Shown piece by piece: positions 36,401-49,290 of a stretch of DNA of 64,000 bases; the first letter of the stretch is position 1, and every line of letters starts with the position of its first letter. Source of the stretch: Apus apus (lineage: Eukaryota > Chordata > Aves > Apodiformes > Apodidae); contig NC_067295.1 of NCBI RefSeq assembly GCF_020740795.1, positions 434,001 to 498,000 of the forward strand, written 5' to 3'. Below the pieces are notes generated by a model. The model worked only from the letters and a program-made list of their open reading frames with translations, had not been told where the DNA came from and made no database searches. The position numbers and the translations under genes are program-made.

Positions 36401-37249
36401 CTCTCTTCTGCAATAAATTCCAGCATTAATGAAGGTGAAGACAAATTCTTAACGTGCATTTCAAGCACAGAATGAGCATGTCCAGGTGGGAAGTGTGCGG
36501 GGCTGCCAGTGGGGCTTCAGCAGCTCCAGAGCCCTGTGCTCTGGGATGCCCAGGGCTGGTCCTTGGCAGCTGGAGCCATCCCAGCCCCGTGGTGCCCATC
36601 ACCCTGACCCCTGGGCAGTTGGGCAGAGAGGGTCCCTGGGCTGGGAGGTCTCTACCCTTGGATAGGCTCTGGCTGGAGTGGGCCAAGGCATCAGGCAATG
36701 CCAGGAAAGGGGGACACAGCTGTTCCATGCAGGGCAGGGCTGCCCGCGGGGACAGACCCAGCGCAGAGGCTCAGCCCCTCAAGCGACGGTGCCGCCCGTG
36801 CCTGCCCTGATGAAGAGCCCGTGGCCCCCATAGATCTGCAGGAGACACTTGAAAAGCCCGTGTGCCTCTCCCGGGGTCAGGAGGCTAATGCTTTTTTTAA
36901 TACCCTCTGATAATTAATACTCTACATCTACAATGAAAGATCATTATAAAAAGATTTGCTATAACTACAGTAGCTCCTTCTCAAACACGTAATGAACAGC
37001 AATCCCGAGGGGTCAGCTGCTGTCAAACAAAATCCATAGCTGCAGATTCATGTCGGCGCTTCCTACAGCTCCAACAAGCACCGAGCGACCGATGGTAATG
37101 AGCTGACACCAACAGCACGGCAGGGACCCCAGGGCCTCCTCTGGGGCTGCTGGGTGCTGTTCCAGCCAAGCAGCAACACTTTCCTTCTTGGCTCTTGTTC
37201 CAGTTCCCTCTGTGAGGGGCTGAGGGATTCCCTCTGTATCCAGGGCATG
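33481..37249. other. Intergenic, no gene seen
   Basis: AT-rich candidate regulatory patches occur near 33640-33850, 34270-34450, 35080-35370 and 36200-36480. GC-rich stretches (34460-35060, 35400-35880) have only compositional open frames. No RNA gene recognised. Confidence 0.5.
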
Positions 37250-37660
37250 GAATCATAGAATCATCAAGGTCTGGGTTGGAAGGGACCTTTAAATCTCATC
37301 TAGTCCAACCCCCTGCAGTGGGCACTTGATCAGGTTTCCCACAGTCCCTTCCAACCTGACCTTGGAGGTTTCCAGGGATGGGGCATCTTCCACCTCTGGG
37401 CAACCTGTGCCAGTGTCTCACCAACCTCAGGGTAAGACATTTCTTCCTAATATCCAGTCCAAGTCTCTCCTCTTTCAGTTTAAAACTGTTAACCCTTGTC
37501 CTATCACTACAGACCCTGCTACAAAGTTTGTCCCCATCTCTCTCATAAACCCCCTCTGAGTATTGGAAGGCTGCAGTAAAGTTTCCCAGAGCCTTCCCTT
37601 CTCCAGCCTGTCTCTGTAGCAGAGGTGCTCCAGGCCTCGGATCATTTTTGTGGCCCTAAT
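37250..37660 (-). repeat. CR1 LINE 3' region, longest copy in the window
   Basis: The plus strand begins 'aatcatagaatcatcaaggt', 'ctgggttggaagggacctt'. It continues through 'catctagtccaaccccctgc', 'ccagggatggggcatc', 'gggcaacctgtgccagtg', 'atttcttcctaatatcc', 'tgtcctatcactacag' and 'tattggaaggctgcagtaaa', ending near 'agaggtgctccaggcc' and 'gtggccct'. The order matches the reverse complement of an avian CR1 3' UTR, including the ATTCTATGATT tail at the plus-strand left end. The copy is 5'-truncated and non-coding. Confidence 0.96.
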
Positions 37661-38344
37661 CATAATGCCACCACGGTGCCAACCCTAGGTCTGCCTCGGG
37701 CTGGCTGTCCTCTCCTCATGGCCATTGCCACCAAAGGGGGGGGACCAGCAGCTTTGCTTTCCCTGACCCTGCTGGGGTGGTCATCCTGGTCCTGCCACCT
37801 GGGGCAGGAGGGATGCTGGAGGGTGCTGGAGCCCCAGCACTTGCTCAAGGGCACCTGGGCCCATTTGCCCTCCTCTGTGGGGGAAAGCCTGCAGGATTCC
37901 ACAGGCTGGGACCAGAGCTATCAGGGAAATCCCTGGGTTTCCAAAGGCACTGGCCTGAATCACAGTTTATACTCAAAATTGTCATCATCTAATATGAATG
38001 ATAAAAAGGCTGTTTAAGCACATCTTTTGCAGACATAATGTTTCAATTTGCAAGTTTAATTTTTCCCAGTTCTTTTCCAGAGAGGCGTTGACATATCTGT
38101 AATTTTTGAAGAAAGAACAAACTTTTATAGACCTTCTGCAAAACCTTGTAAAAATATAATCTCTTCTTGTGCCAGACAACTGGTACCTGCTGACTCAATT
38201 GCTTTTATATATGACAAGGCTTGAAAAAAATGATTGCCATTGCCTAACTCCAACAGATTGGAGCGAAGCGCAGGATCATCCATCAGAGGTGCCATGTCAG
38301 GCGTGTGGGATGCAGCGTCCCGGTGCCGGGAGCATCGCCATGGC
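37661..38344. other. Intergenic, no gene seen
   Basis: Mixed DNA between two CR1 fragments, with a GC-rich first part and an AT-rich part from about 37960 to 38240. Nothing recognised. Confidence 0.5.
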
Positions 38345-38384
38345 CCTGATGATCTTTCCAACCTAAATTATTCTATGATTCTAT
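38345..38384 (+). repeat. CR1 LINE 3' terminus (plus orientation)
   Basis: The stretch 'cctgatgatctttccaac' followed by 'ctaaattattctatgattct' is the last 40 or so bases of a CR1 element in sense orientation, including the ATTCTATG tail. It is followed by a run of nine T. The sequence upstream may include a more diverged part of the element, but I cannot align it confidently. Confidence 0.85.
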
Positions 38385-41300
38385 TTTTTTTTTCCTAAAT
38401 CCTCCCCCCAGCTGTTGCTTCCGAGGGCTCCTGGCTGCTGCTGAGCAGCATGAGCAGTGTCATGGCAGGGTGATGCAGAAACTGCAAGTGCTGCAAGTCC
38501 AGCTCTGCTCCCAGCCGCCGGCGTGAGGCAGAGCAATCGCTGCCGCAGGGAGAGACTGTCTGTGGTTTAATAAACATGTAAAGCAGTGTTTAACAGCCCT
38601 GGAACGGGCTCTTGAACTGCACGGTTGTGGAGCTGATCCCACCTGCTGCTCCTGATGGTGCAGCTGTTTGCAACTGTGTTTTAGCATCACAGGCACCTCT
38701 CTGTGCCCCCCTTGTCCCTCCATGTCCCAGCCCTGGTGTCCGTGCCAGTGGGCTCCATCCCTCCCGCCCAGGGCAGGGCTGGGCTGGAGGCAGCCTCCTG
38801 CTCTCTGGGGCTGGTGCCAGCAGTGGGGGCAGGTCTCTGCCAATGCAGGCAGGGCAGGGGCTGGAGGCAGGGGTGACAGGGGCGTTGTCAATTAATAAAT
38901 GTAGGAGGTGGCAGCACAGTGTTGTGCTCAAGTGTAGGAGTGGTATTTCTTTAAAGTTTTGTGGCACACATACCTGAGCAGGATTATTGACTTGAGCAAG
39001 TATGTGGCACAGCACTGGAGCCAATCAATATGTGCATTATTAATGCACTGTACTTATACCCAGGGATTACTCATGAAGAAGTGGCCTTCACTGGGACCAG
39101 AGTTCAGGCTGCTCTGCTGTGATAGATGCTTCTTTAAACTGCTGGATCTGAGTTGTCAGTGTTTCATGCCATAGTTCTGGAGTTACCTGTCAGTTGCTTT
39201 CTGCTCCTCCGCTGGTGAGCAGAGCACAGAGCTGCTGTGCACCTTTCCCTGCCCTCGGAGGGGGCTTGTGTTCCGGATAAGTCCCCAGCCCCCCTTAGGC
39301 ACCTGTTCCCCCCCAGGGCTGTGGCTGAACAGATCTGTGGCATTGGCCAGCATGCTCACAGAGCCCAGCCATGGGCTGCAGCCTGCCATGGGGCCAGTGG
39401 CACCTGATGGGGACATGGTTGGGTACCAAAGCAACCACACTATCACTGCAACTGCCCTTCTGCCCTGCGCCCTGGAATACTGACCACCCCCTGACCCTTG
39501 GCACCAGCTCACAGCTCAGTCCCACTGTGGGCCTGGGGACATTCCCTCTGCTTAAGGCTGTCTGCTGGGACCCTGCAGCATGAGAGGACTGGAGTTACAA
39601 CAAGCCAGTCTGAATTCCAGAGTCTTTAACTTACTAATTAAGCTCAGATCTTGCAAGCTGAGACTCACTGAGAAGGGAGATGGAGATGCCAGGGGATACT
39701 GCTGAATGCTGCTCTACAGCTGAAAATTAATTCTTTGAGATGTTGCATGGATTAAAAGGCAGAGGGAGGCTGGAGCTGAAAATTAGCAGCTCTGAGATGC
39801 TGCAGCTGCAGTGAAAGGAGCAGCTCCTCCTGGGGTGGAGACCTGCCTGAGAAGGAGCTATGCCTGGCCAGTGGGGAGCTGGGGCTGCTGGAGCCAGGAG
39901 CCATGAGCTGGTCAGACCTTCTTGGACACACACCTCCCACCACAGCCCCAGCTTGTGGACACTGAGGTTTCTGAAGGAAAGTATCAGCATGGATGAAACT
40001 CTCAGCAGGAAGACTAGAGATTATTTGAAGTACTAATACCATCTTTCATTACAGCTCTCCTCATGATTTTGTCCCAGCTTTCCTGCAGTACTTGCTCTTC
40101 TGTGAGACATTGTCACGTCCCCATTACCCTGCTGAAATGTCCCAGTCGGATCCTTCCAGAGCCTCTCAACCCAACTGTCCAGTTCACAAGGTATCTGAAA
40201 ATTACACCTCATCCTGATTTATCAAAAACCAAGGAAGATTGCTCCCATGTGGGCAATAGGCAGGCTCTGGCTGGAATTATTCTTGCCTGGATTTGACTCG
40301 TTTTGTTGCTTGCAAAGGTTTTAGAAGGCAGTTACCTCACCTGATCTCCTTCACTTGTTAGCTTGGAAATACAGCGTCAGCCAGCAACCCAGATCTGACT
40401 GCTCTGCTGCACACCCTCCCTGGAGCACCAGGACGGGCTCCCAGGCTGCGCACACGCCCGAGGGGCTCGGCCCCGGCACGATGCCGGCCCCGCGGGGAGG
40501 GACCCAACTCCCAGCCGGCCCCCCCCGGACCGGGGCCACGGGGAACGCGGAGCTGCCTGCCCGGGGCAGCGGGGAGCAGCTCCCGGTGTGCCACGAGCAG
40601 CTCCCGGAGCTCCCAGCGCCCGCGCTCCTGTGTTCCAGGGGAAATAGGCGAGTTTGGGCTCACAGCGCCCTGCCAGGAGCGTGGGATGCTGACGGGTCCC
40701 TTGGGCCTGGGGTTAACAGCCGCTTGGCTGAGTGTGCTCCAGGCAAACGCCTTCCTGGGAATTTCCATGCCAGGCAGATGTAAATCTGCTCCATCGCGCG
40801 CTCGCTCTCTGCCTCTCGTTTACATATTTCTTCTTTCATCTTGCAGCAAAAATACCAACTTTGACAAGCCCCTTCCCAGAGGACAGCTGATTAAAGTGGG
40901 AATATTCAGAGGCAGCTCTGGCTCACAGCCTTGTCAGCTGGAATCTCCCACCAAGGAGCTCAGCACATCCCACCACGGGCCACCAGCTCAGCAGGGACCT
41001 GCCAAGGGCTGGAGCCCTGCAGCCACCAGCTCGGCAGCCCCAGCACCACGGCCCCACGTGCAGCGTCCCCCGTGGGCTGGGGCTGCTCCAGGGCTGGGAG
41101 GACATCCTTGCACACGCATGTGCGCGTGTGCAGGCAGTTGCTACAGAGAGGCATTCACCACCCTGCAGCAAGCTGGGGTCACGCTGCTCCCCTCCTGGCT
41201 TCTCTGAGGTAGTGACAAATTACAGCATGACCCCCCTGCCCTCTGACAGCCCCCATGGCTCCTGTGGCTCTCACAGGGATTTGGGCAGGTGCCATAAGGT

Positions 41301-43794
41301 CCCTGCTTAGGATAAACAAACCTGCAAGGCCAGTGAGGGAGAATTTGCAAAAATCCAATAGGCAAAGCAGCCACAAAACTACAGAGCTGAAGGCCAGAAA
41401 GGGGAAGAGTGTTTCAAAGCAAAGACTGGGGGATCCTCAAACACCCCCAGGGAGTACAGAGGCTGCTCAGCTGCCACATGATGAATGAGAAACCCAGAGA
41501 TTACAATAATTTTGTTAAAGAGTTCTTAGCTCTGCTTTGCTCCTCTGATTAATGGGATTTTATGGAGAGTGCAGGGAAAGGTCATCTGACACGTGTTCAA
41601 CAGCTGATGACATTATTCAGCTCTGCCAGGGAATTGCATCTCCTAAATACCCGTGGATGTGCTTCCCCAGCAGCCACAAGGTGCTCTGCACAGTGCAGAC
41701 CCCAGAGCATCACTCCAGCAGCCCTGGAGCATCTGCAGCCCTTTCACAGGGATAAGTAAATGTTTCAGGCAGGGCTTGTACATAGGTCTGCGGAATGAGG
41801 TGCCACAGCCACCCTTGCCACCCTCATTCCCCTTCTTGGGAATGGCTGTTAAATAACAAACTGTCTCTGGCTGTGCATCATGTACGTTATGTACATTATT
41901 CAGGGTCAGCAGGTGTCCAGCAGGTCCTGTGTGATCACCTGTGCCAGCTGACTGTGGGGCTGGGCAGCTCAGCTCCCACACACTGAATGTGAGTGGTTGA
42001 GCACAGGGCCTGCCTTGGGCAGAGGGATGAGTGAGATGCCTCTTCCAGGGCCAGTTGTCTCCCAGGGCCCCTTGTGGGAAGGTGAGTGCTGAAGAACAGC
42101 CCCAGCACAGCCCAGCCTGGCTCAGCTGCAGACCCTCATCCTGGTGCTCTCCTCCTGAGCCAAGATGAGCTGCTTCTGGCTCCCGACCCCATCCCTCCTG
42201 ATCTGTGAAGCACCCTCCGGAGCACATCCCCAACATGTGAGATTATACAAGTTATCACCAGCCCTTTGTGTAAATCTCGGCTACTGACAGCCCTTGATGA
42301 GTGTCCCCAGCAGAGCTGGGGTGATGGTTGTGCCATCTGTGTGCTTGGTTAATCACCAGCGACCTCCAGCTCTCCAGCCATGGCTCAGCCACAGATTTAC
42401 AAGCTGTGTCAGTGGAGCTGTGCTGGTGGAGCCGTGCCTGGGTGCCAGCTGTGGTGCAGCTACAGTTTGGGTGGTGACCCCACACCCTCTGTCCCTCCAT
42501 GGGGACTGGGACACAGCCATACTGCTGGGACAGGCATGTCCCTGCCCTCCTGGGAAACCCGGGGACAAATCCCCACGGGGCAGCCGGGAAGGGGCCAACA
42601 GCACAGGGTGTCTGCTCACCCAGCCTGTGCCCTCAGCAGCTGCTGGTGCCAGGGGATGTTCAGAGGCAGCACTGGCACGGGCTGGCAAACATATTAATTA
42701 CGGGTTGTTTTCCCGGGGGTGCCCACTTCGCTGCAGGAATCAATGTTTAGCCTGAAGCCAATTAAATAATCACAAAAGCTCTGAAAAATGACACGTCTTT
42801 GCTGCTGGGGAGTCCCTGTTCTTCCAGGCTGGGATGTTCCCAGCAGCTGGGAATGCTGCAGCCCTGGGCACCGGGCAGCCCCACAGCAGGAGCAATGGGA
42901 GCAGTGGGTCCTCCTGGGCACCAGGCACCAGCTGCCCTCCAGCCCTGCTGGTGGTAGGGGGCTATTGCTCCTTTAGCCCACCTTGCACCCAGGCCTGTCC
43001 CTCAGGGTTCTGCCCTCATCCTGGGGGCTCAGCACCCACGTGGCAGGGCATAGTCACCCCTTCCCCACTCTGCCCCCTCCATCCTGCTGTGCTGCTGCTT
43101 TGACTGTTTTTCCAGTAATGAAACTTTCTTACTGTTATATTATAATCTGCTTGGTGTAAATGGCTTGTCCAGCCAGCCCTGCAAATCACCTGGTATCATT
43201 GCAGCCAATGGTCTGTGTCAACCCAATTTCACAGACAAACGCTTCTCTCCTGACCACGGTCACTGACATGGATAACTCTGATTTACAAAGCCAATAAAAA
43301 TAAATTCACTGAATTACTAAGAACCACTGACTTAATATAGGAGATTAAAATCTCCAAATTTAGGGTGACTGGAAGCCATTTACTATATGAGCAGTGGCAA
43401 ATGGGTTATAGAAATGTCAGGCTAGCCAGGGTCAGATGCCACAGAACAGTGATTCATTGGTGAGAAAAGGGCTAATTGATAAGTTACCTCTAATGCTTTT
43501 TTCCAGTAGCCAGGTTATTGATATCACAGTTTGTTTGTCATCTTTTACTTTGGGGGTCAACCAAGATTTTTTATGGCAAGAAAAATATCAGTGTCCTGTT
43601 CATTAAAGCAGCGAGGCCAAGCTGAAGGGTGGAATTTAGCTGGAAATAATCAAGTTGCTGTGATTAACTATGGCCTCGCTGCCTGTCACAAACTGCCACA
43701 GGCAAAGCCTGAAGAGGGACAAAGCGTTGGCCACTGGCCGCTGGCAGACGTGGCTTTAAAAGCCAACAGTAAATAAACAGGAAGAAAGCAACAG
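38385..43794. other. Intergenic, no gene seen
   Basis: Mixed DNA. GC-rich stretches with chance open frames lie at 38590-38890, 40440-40630 (a small CpG-rich cluster without a recognised promoter or exon), 40920-41200 and 42300-43090. An AT-rich block lies at about 43110-43680. The longest open frame, 197 codons on the minus strand at 41643-42236, has no recognisable motif. Confidence 0.5.
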
Positions 43795-43842
43795 GCAGTG
43801 AGGAGGTGATGAGCAGTGAGGGGATGATGGGCAGTGAGGAGA
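43795..43842. repeat. 18-bp tandem repeat, about 2.6 copies
   Basis: The unit begins GCAGTGAGG and recurs at 43795, 43813 and 43831 with small differences in the second half of each unit. It is a short local tandem duplication with no evident function. Confidence 0.75.
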
Positions 43843-46800
43843 AAAAGAGCCTGTGGCCTCTGCCCCTGCCTAGGGAGGGTCCCCAGGGACCCTCCTGGAG
43901 CTCCTTTAGCTCCTCCAAGGCTCAGCCTCTCCCTGTTTCTCTGCATGATTTTTGCCCAGGTTGTGTCTCAGCCTCGCCTGCTGTTTGCAGGTGTTTGCAG
44001 ATGTCACAGTGGGGTCTGCGGGCCAAAGCCTGAGCAGCGGAGCTGGAGCAGAGGGGCCCCCTCAGTTCCTGTGTGCCCGGACCCTCAGTCCTGTGCCCAG
44101 GTGGGGGGCTGCTCCCCAGGGCCGGGCACAGGAGCCAAAGGGATGAGGGAGTGGAGGAAAGTGTAGTTCCCAGGAGCCAGTTAGGAGGGATGTGGGATTA
44201 TACATGAAAGCCTTGTGTAGACCTTAAACTTCACTCTGCCTTCATAAAGGTGTCAGCTGGAATTATTTTGTGTGTTTACTTGCGTGGTCTAGTGCATCAC
44301 TAGCTAAAACGGGGTTTTTTTGAATAATGGAATTTGCTGCTTGGCTCATGCATTAAAAAATAGCAAGAACACGACCCAGTTGCATAATATTTTAGTAATA
44401 AATAGAGTCAAAAGTGTTTAGCTCAGCTGCCTCAGAGAACACCCTGTGCCTGCGGACGCGGGGCAGGGAGCCGGGGGCAGCGCAGCCCTTCATGGCATTT
44501 GTGTGACCAAGCCCTTGGGCAGCACGGGGGGGACAGCAGGGGACACCTGGCAGATGTGGCTCTTCAGCTGCAGCAGGAGGGGCACTTCCCTGTGGGGGCT
44601 GCCCTGTCCCCACATCGCTCCCACCGTGTCCCTCACATCCGCAGCCCCAGCCCCCTCCCTGTTCATCACAGTAGCTCTCCTCTGCCCACTCAATGGCTCT
44701 GGCTCCAGGACAGCCTGGAGAAATGCAGAGCATGAACTGCTTTACCTCCGCACTGTTAAAGAATTGGTGCATGAAATATGTTTCTATAGGAACCCCACAG
44801 ATGTTGGCTGAGCACAGCCCGGCGCCGACGAGAGGTGAGGAACTGACACCTGCACATGGCAGGAGCCACATGGCCAAGGCCAGCCTGCCCCTGTCCCAGT
44901 GCTGCTGCTGGGCTCTGGCCACCAGACCAGGCTCAGCCAGGACACACTGCCCTCAGCCTGCAGCCCCCATGCGGGCCCAGGACTGGCATCCATGGCTGCA
45001 GATGCTGTGAGCAGACACAGGACCAAACTGATCCATTTCCCAGTGCCCTGCTCTCCTCCTGTCCCAGGACACCAGGAAACGCTCTCCTCTTCTGTTTCTG
45101 ACAATTCTAGAAGTTTGCAGCAATTAACGTTACCTGTGATGAGCCTGGAGATACGCACAGGGGCTGGTTATGGCTCCTGGAGAAGCTGTCCCATGCCTGT
45201 CCCTGGAACAGGGGGCAGTGGGAGCCCCCCCTGCAAACCCACTGACCCCAGCGCTGGAGCCGGGTGCAGGGCTGCCGGTGCTGGCTACGCATGGGCACGG
45301 GACAGGTTGGCCCTGACCCTGCTCCCTGGCCATGGGGTGCCCCAGAGCTTGGGGGACAGTGGCAGCGGGACACCCTGCCCAAGGAACAGCCCTGGGTGCA
45401 AGGACAGAGCAGCCTGTCCTCCTCCTCTGCAGAAGCAGTTTTACCAAAAGTGGCAGTGTGATTGATGCCATCTGACACACAGAGAATTCCCCACAGCGGG
45501 CAGTCACTCACTCGCCTGATTATGGGCTTTGACTTGTTTCTCTAATTAAAACTCTCCCTCCCATTTTAATTCCTTTCCCCTGAACTCCCTGTTCTGGATC
45601 ATCTCCTAATGTGACATTAACCACCTGTGACAGGCAGCCAGGGATGCCCTGTGCTGGACCAGCCAGGCCCTGGTGCCAGCGAGCAGAGGGGTGCCACAGG
45701 CCATACTGGTGCCATGGGAGAGGGCATGTGGGGAAATCCCTGCCCAGCCCTGCTGCACTGGGTGGCACTGGGTCCCTGCCCCGGTCAGATGTGTCCCAGA
45801 CCTGACCTCGTGTGCCCCTACCCTGGCCAGATGTGCCCCTGCCCCAGCAAAAGGCATGTCCCTTTCGCCCCTGACCATTTCCCAGCCATGTCCACAGGGA
45901 CAAACAGACTGCAGCCTGGTCCTTGTGGTCAGGCCAGGCAGGCAGGGACAGGCAGGGCAGTCAGCCAGGCTCTGCTGCAGACCACACTCCAGCTCGTCTC
46001 TGTTATACCTGACTCATGTGGGACAAATAAAACAGGATTTCTGCAGGAAGGCAACAGTCTGCCCAGAGGAGGGATCAACATGAAATGTCCCACTTGGGTT
46101 TTCTGAGCACTCGAGGACTCATTTTTAATGTGACTGAAAGGAAGATATGTTTGAGCAAGGGATTTAACCCTCTGACATGAGCTTTATTCTGGATTAAAGC
46201 AAATGCCCAAGGAGCAGAGCCTGGCACAGAGGGCACAGGGCCTGGCACGGGAGCCCGGTGGGAGGGGGCGGCAGTGGCAGAGCACGGTGCTGCCGGAGCA
46301 GAGCCCACCCCAGGCCCTCCCGGGACCATCGCCACCTCCTCCTCCTCAGAGCTCAGCCTGCCTCCCTGGGGCCCCTCCTCAGCTGCCCCAGCTCCCTCTG
46401 TGTTCAGCCTCAACACCTGTCAGATTGGAAACTGTTTGTCACCAAAACACGTGCAGTTATTTTATATAAACAAGTTACCAAGCTGGAGTTTCACTGCAGC
46501 AGGTAAATTCTGGGTCAGGCCCTCTTGCAGCAATGTCTTTCTCCCTGTAATTAATATTGATTTTGTGCAGCCGAAATATAGCTACAAAATTTAATTTTGC
46601 TGCTAAGATTTTTGACATCACTGTTCTTAGAGATTAATGTGGGATTTAATGAAGGATTTGGCCTCTCATCTGTGATGTTCCCTCACCCCGCGGTGTCGCA
46701 GCCCTGCTGCTGGCTGTTCCGTCGGGCGGCACCTGGCCCCGTGCCCACGGTGCCGGCCCGGCTGGGGGCACCAGCCCAGCACAGGGCTCCTGTTTCCCTG

Positions 46801-48055
46801 CCTTTCGTTGGAGCAGTGACAGGCCCCAGCGCTGGGTGGAATGGATGGTGGGGTGCAGCCCTGGGGCAGGACCACGGCAGTGCCACAGGCAGGGGACGAG
46901 CAGTGAGGCTGCCGGCCCCTGGGCTTGGGCATGCGAGGAAAAGAGCAGGGGGTGGCACCCATCCTTGCCAGTGCCTCTGAGGGGAAGTATCAGATGGAAC
47001 AAGGACCATGTGGTCGGAGCAGATTTTTTGCTTATCAGATCAAGGAGCAGCTGGATTAGAGGATTAGAAACCAAATTAATTACTAATGACTTCCCCGGGC
47101 CCTGGCGGTTCTGCCATGAGTCTCGTGGGCAGCGGCAGCAGCGGCCGTGCCCCTGGCCCTGGGCAGCAGGACAACAGTGTGGTGCCAGAGGATGGGACCT
47201 GGGCCCGATGGGCCACCAGCACCGGGGATGAGCCCATGGTGCTCCAGTTCCCTGCTGGATTTTGCCCCTGTGGCCCGGGCAGTGTGTGTGTCCCTCCCAG
47301 CCTTTCCTGACACCAGATCTGCAGCAGGGGATGGAGCGGGATGGGAGGGGAGGAAGTGGCTGGTTTGTGGACACAGTTAATTGACTCGGTAAACAAGGGC
47401 TCATCAACAACTGTTCTGTCCCCATTAGCCAGGACAACTGGGCTGGTTTCCATCTGCTTCCTGACCTGGATATTAAATTGCAGCAGACAATGAAAATATG
47501 TCAATGGGAAGAAAGTTTTCTTCTGCCTGACAGAGCCTTTTGCCCGAGTGTGCAAGTGCCAGGCAGAAGGATGGAAGGACAGAATGACAGAAAGATGGAA
47601 GAATGTTGTGGGCAAGGGTGAGCAGGGCAATGGGCTGACTGTGCATACTGCTCCTCTGCTGGCCACCATGTTCCCCACTCCAGCCACTGCTGGGGCACCA
47701 GTGCCACATGCATGCTGCAGCCAGAAGCTGCCAGCACAGGGCTGGGGACATCCATGGGGCTCCATGGGCAGCCAGCACGGCCATCAGCCCAGCATGACAT
47801 CAGCCCAGCACGATCACTGGCCTGGCACTGCCACCAGAGGTGCCTGTGGCCAGACAGCATCGCTGCGCCCCGGGGCCAGGCAGACCGTGAAGCCTGGGAT
47901 GTGGGACAGGGTGTGGGGGTGGCTCCGCGCAGCAGCCACTGGCTCATGGGGCCCCGCGGTCTGCCTGCTCTGTTTCCCGTGGCAAGGCAGCGTGGCCCTG
48001 CCAGGCACCACAGGAGCTTCAGCACCTCCCAGTGCCTTTCACTCGTTACCCTGTC
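43843..48055. other. Intergenic, no gene seen
   Basis: GC-rich stretches with low-complexity open frames (up to 263 codons, minus strand, 46646-47437) alternate with AT-rich patches near 44210-44420, 46090-46200 and 46530-46680. No gene, RNA gene or transposon recognised. Confidence 0.5.
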
Positions 48056-48212
48056 CTAATTGGTTTAAAGGAGATTGCTGGGTCACTAATTATGGAGCCT
48101 ATTGAACAGCACGTCTCAGCTTAGGGATACAATTAAAAGTTCACCCTAATTAATCAGGGGTAATTAACAGACCTTGCATTTCTCAGAGATTAATTAATCA
48201 AGGAATTCAGAG
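48056..48212. other. Dense ATTA/TAAT cluster, candidate conserved non-coding element
   Basis: Within about 155 bases there are at least six AATTA/TAATTA-type cores, including TAATTAAT, GTAATTAAC and TTAATTAATC. This density stands out from both flanks. Such clusters are typical binding sites for homeodomain proteins, but binding and conservation cannot be shown from the sequence alone. Confidence 0.35.
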
Positions 48213-49089
48213 CAGATCAATGCAGGCAGGAGGGGAGCAGGGGAAGCAGCGAGTGGGTGTGGCGGGGTGATGTGCTGCCTGACGCGCAGTGAGCAGAGCT
48301 GGGTCCCCGCAGCAGCTCCCGCCGTCCCCACACCGTGTCACCCCACTGGCTGCTGCCACGGCTGAGACCCCACTTGGCCTCTCCTCTGCACGGGGGTCTG
48401 CGCGGCTGCAGCCACACAGGAGCCGGCTCCTGCCGCAGGTCCGGCAGCAGCAGCACCGCTGGCACCGCCAGGGTCTGGCCCCGTGGGACCGTGTCCAGCC
48501 CTCTGGGCTCAGCCCCACACCTGGGCAGCTGTGGCCCGTGTGGGGGACACGGGGAGGGGGGCTGGAGCACCACGGTGTCCTCGGCTGGGGGCTTCTGCAG
48601 CCGTGCCAATTGTTAGCGGCGATTTGGCTGCAACTGCTTTATCTCCAGCTCCCGGAGGAGAGGCACGTTGAGATAATCCAGACAAAATGATAGATGTACA
48701 TCGGTGCCTTGTGTATGGATCTGGCTCAGTGTTTGCAATATTTTGCTGCTAAGGAAGCCCTTGTTTGTGGTGTGATAGAGGACCCCGTGCCAAATCACGG
48801 AAATTGATGTGCTCGTAGTGGGAAACTTAATCACCAGAGGGGAAATGCCCACCTCGTTTTTCTCATGAAAGAGAAATGCAGTGCTTTGATTTTTGGCTCC
48901 AGTATAAACAGGGTGTGATTAAATATTGTTTCCCCTCTCTTTCTTGTCATTAATCAGGATACAGCTGCGGGCGCTGGGTGTGACGTGGGGACACTTGCTT
49001 TGATTCCTCAAGTTCTTAAATGGTTTTGTTCTCTTTTCAATCCCATTAAAAATAGACGGCGGGGTGTTTCAAAGCGCTCCTGCTGGAGA
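48213..49089. other. Intergenic, no gene seen; AT-rich patch 48650-49070
   Basis: A GC-rich segment up to about 48600 is followed by non-repetitive AT-richer DNA up to the next CpG cluster. The latter part has no low-complexity signature and could be a conserved element flanking the island. No coding signal seen. Confidence 0.45.
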
Positions 49090-49290
49090 GCGCTTCTGAT
49101 CTGAAGGATGCGAGCGAGCTCTCCGGGTAGCGCCTGCTGCAGCGGGCGGCTGAGCCGCGGGGGCGCGCCCGGAGCCGCGGGGGCGCGCTGGGCTCCTGCG
49201 CACGTGCGGCCGGGCCGGGCCACGACGACCTCGGCTCCCGGGCAGGGGAGGCCGAGCCCCGGGGCCGAGGGGGGTGTTGGCTTTCTGGGC
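49090..49290. promoter_or_regulatory. CpG island with 17-bp direct repeat
   Basis: This is a compact CpG-dense island. The 17-mer GAGCCGCGGGGGCGCGC occurs at 49152-49168 and again at 49172-49188, with a three-base spacer. A CGCACGTGCG palindrome, which contains an E-box-type CACGTG core, lies at 49199-49208. No TATA box, splice site or protein is recognised. It could be an orphan island or a distal promoter, about 5.9 kb upstream of the HS3ST2 start codon. Confidence 0.4.
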
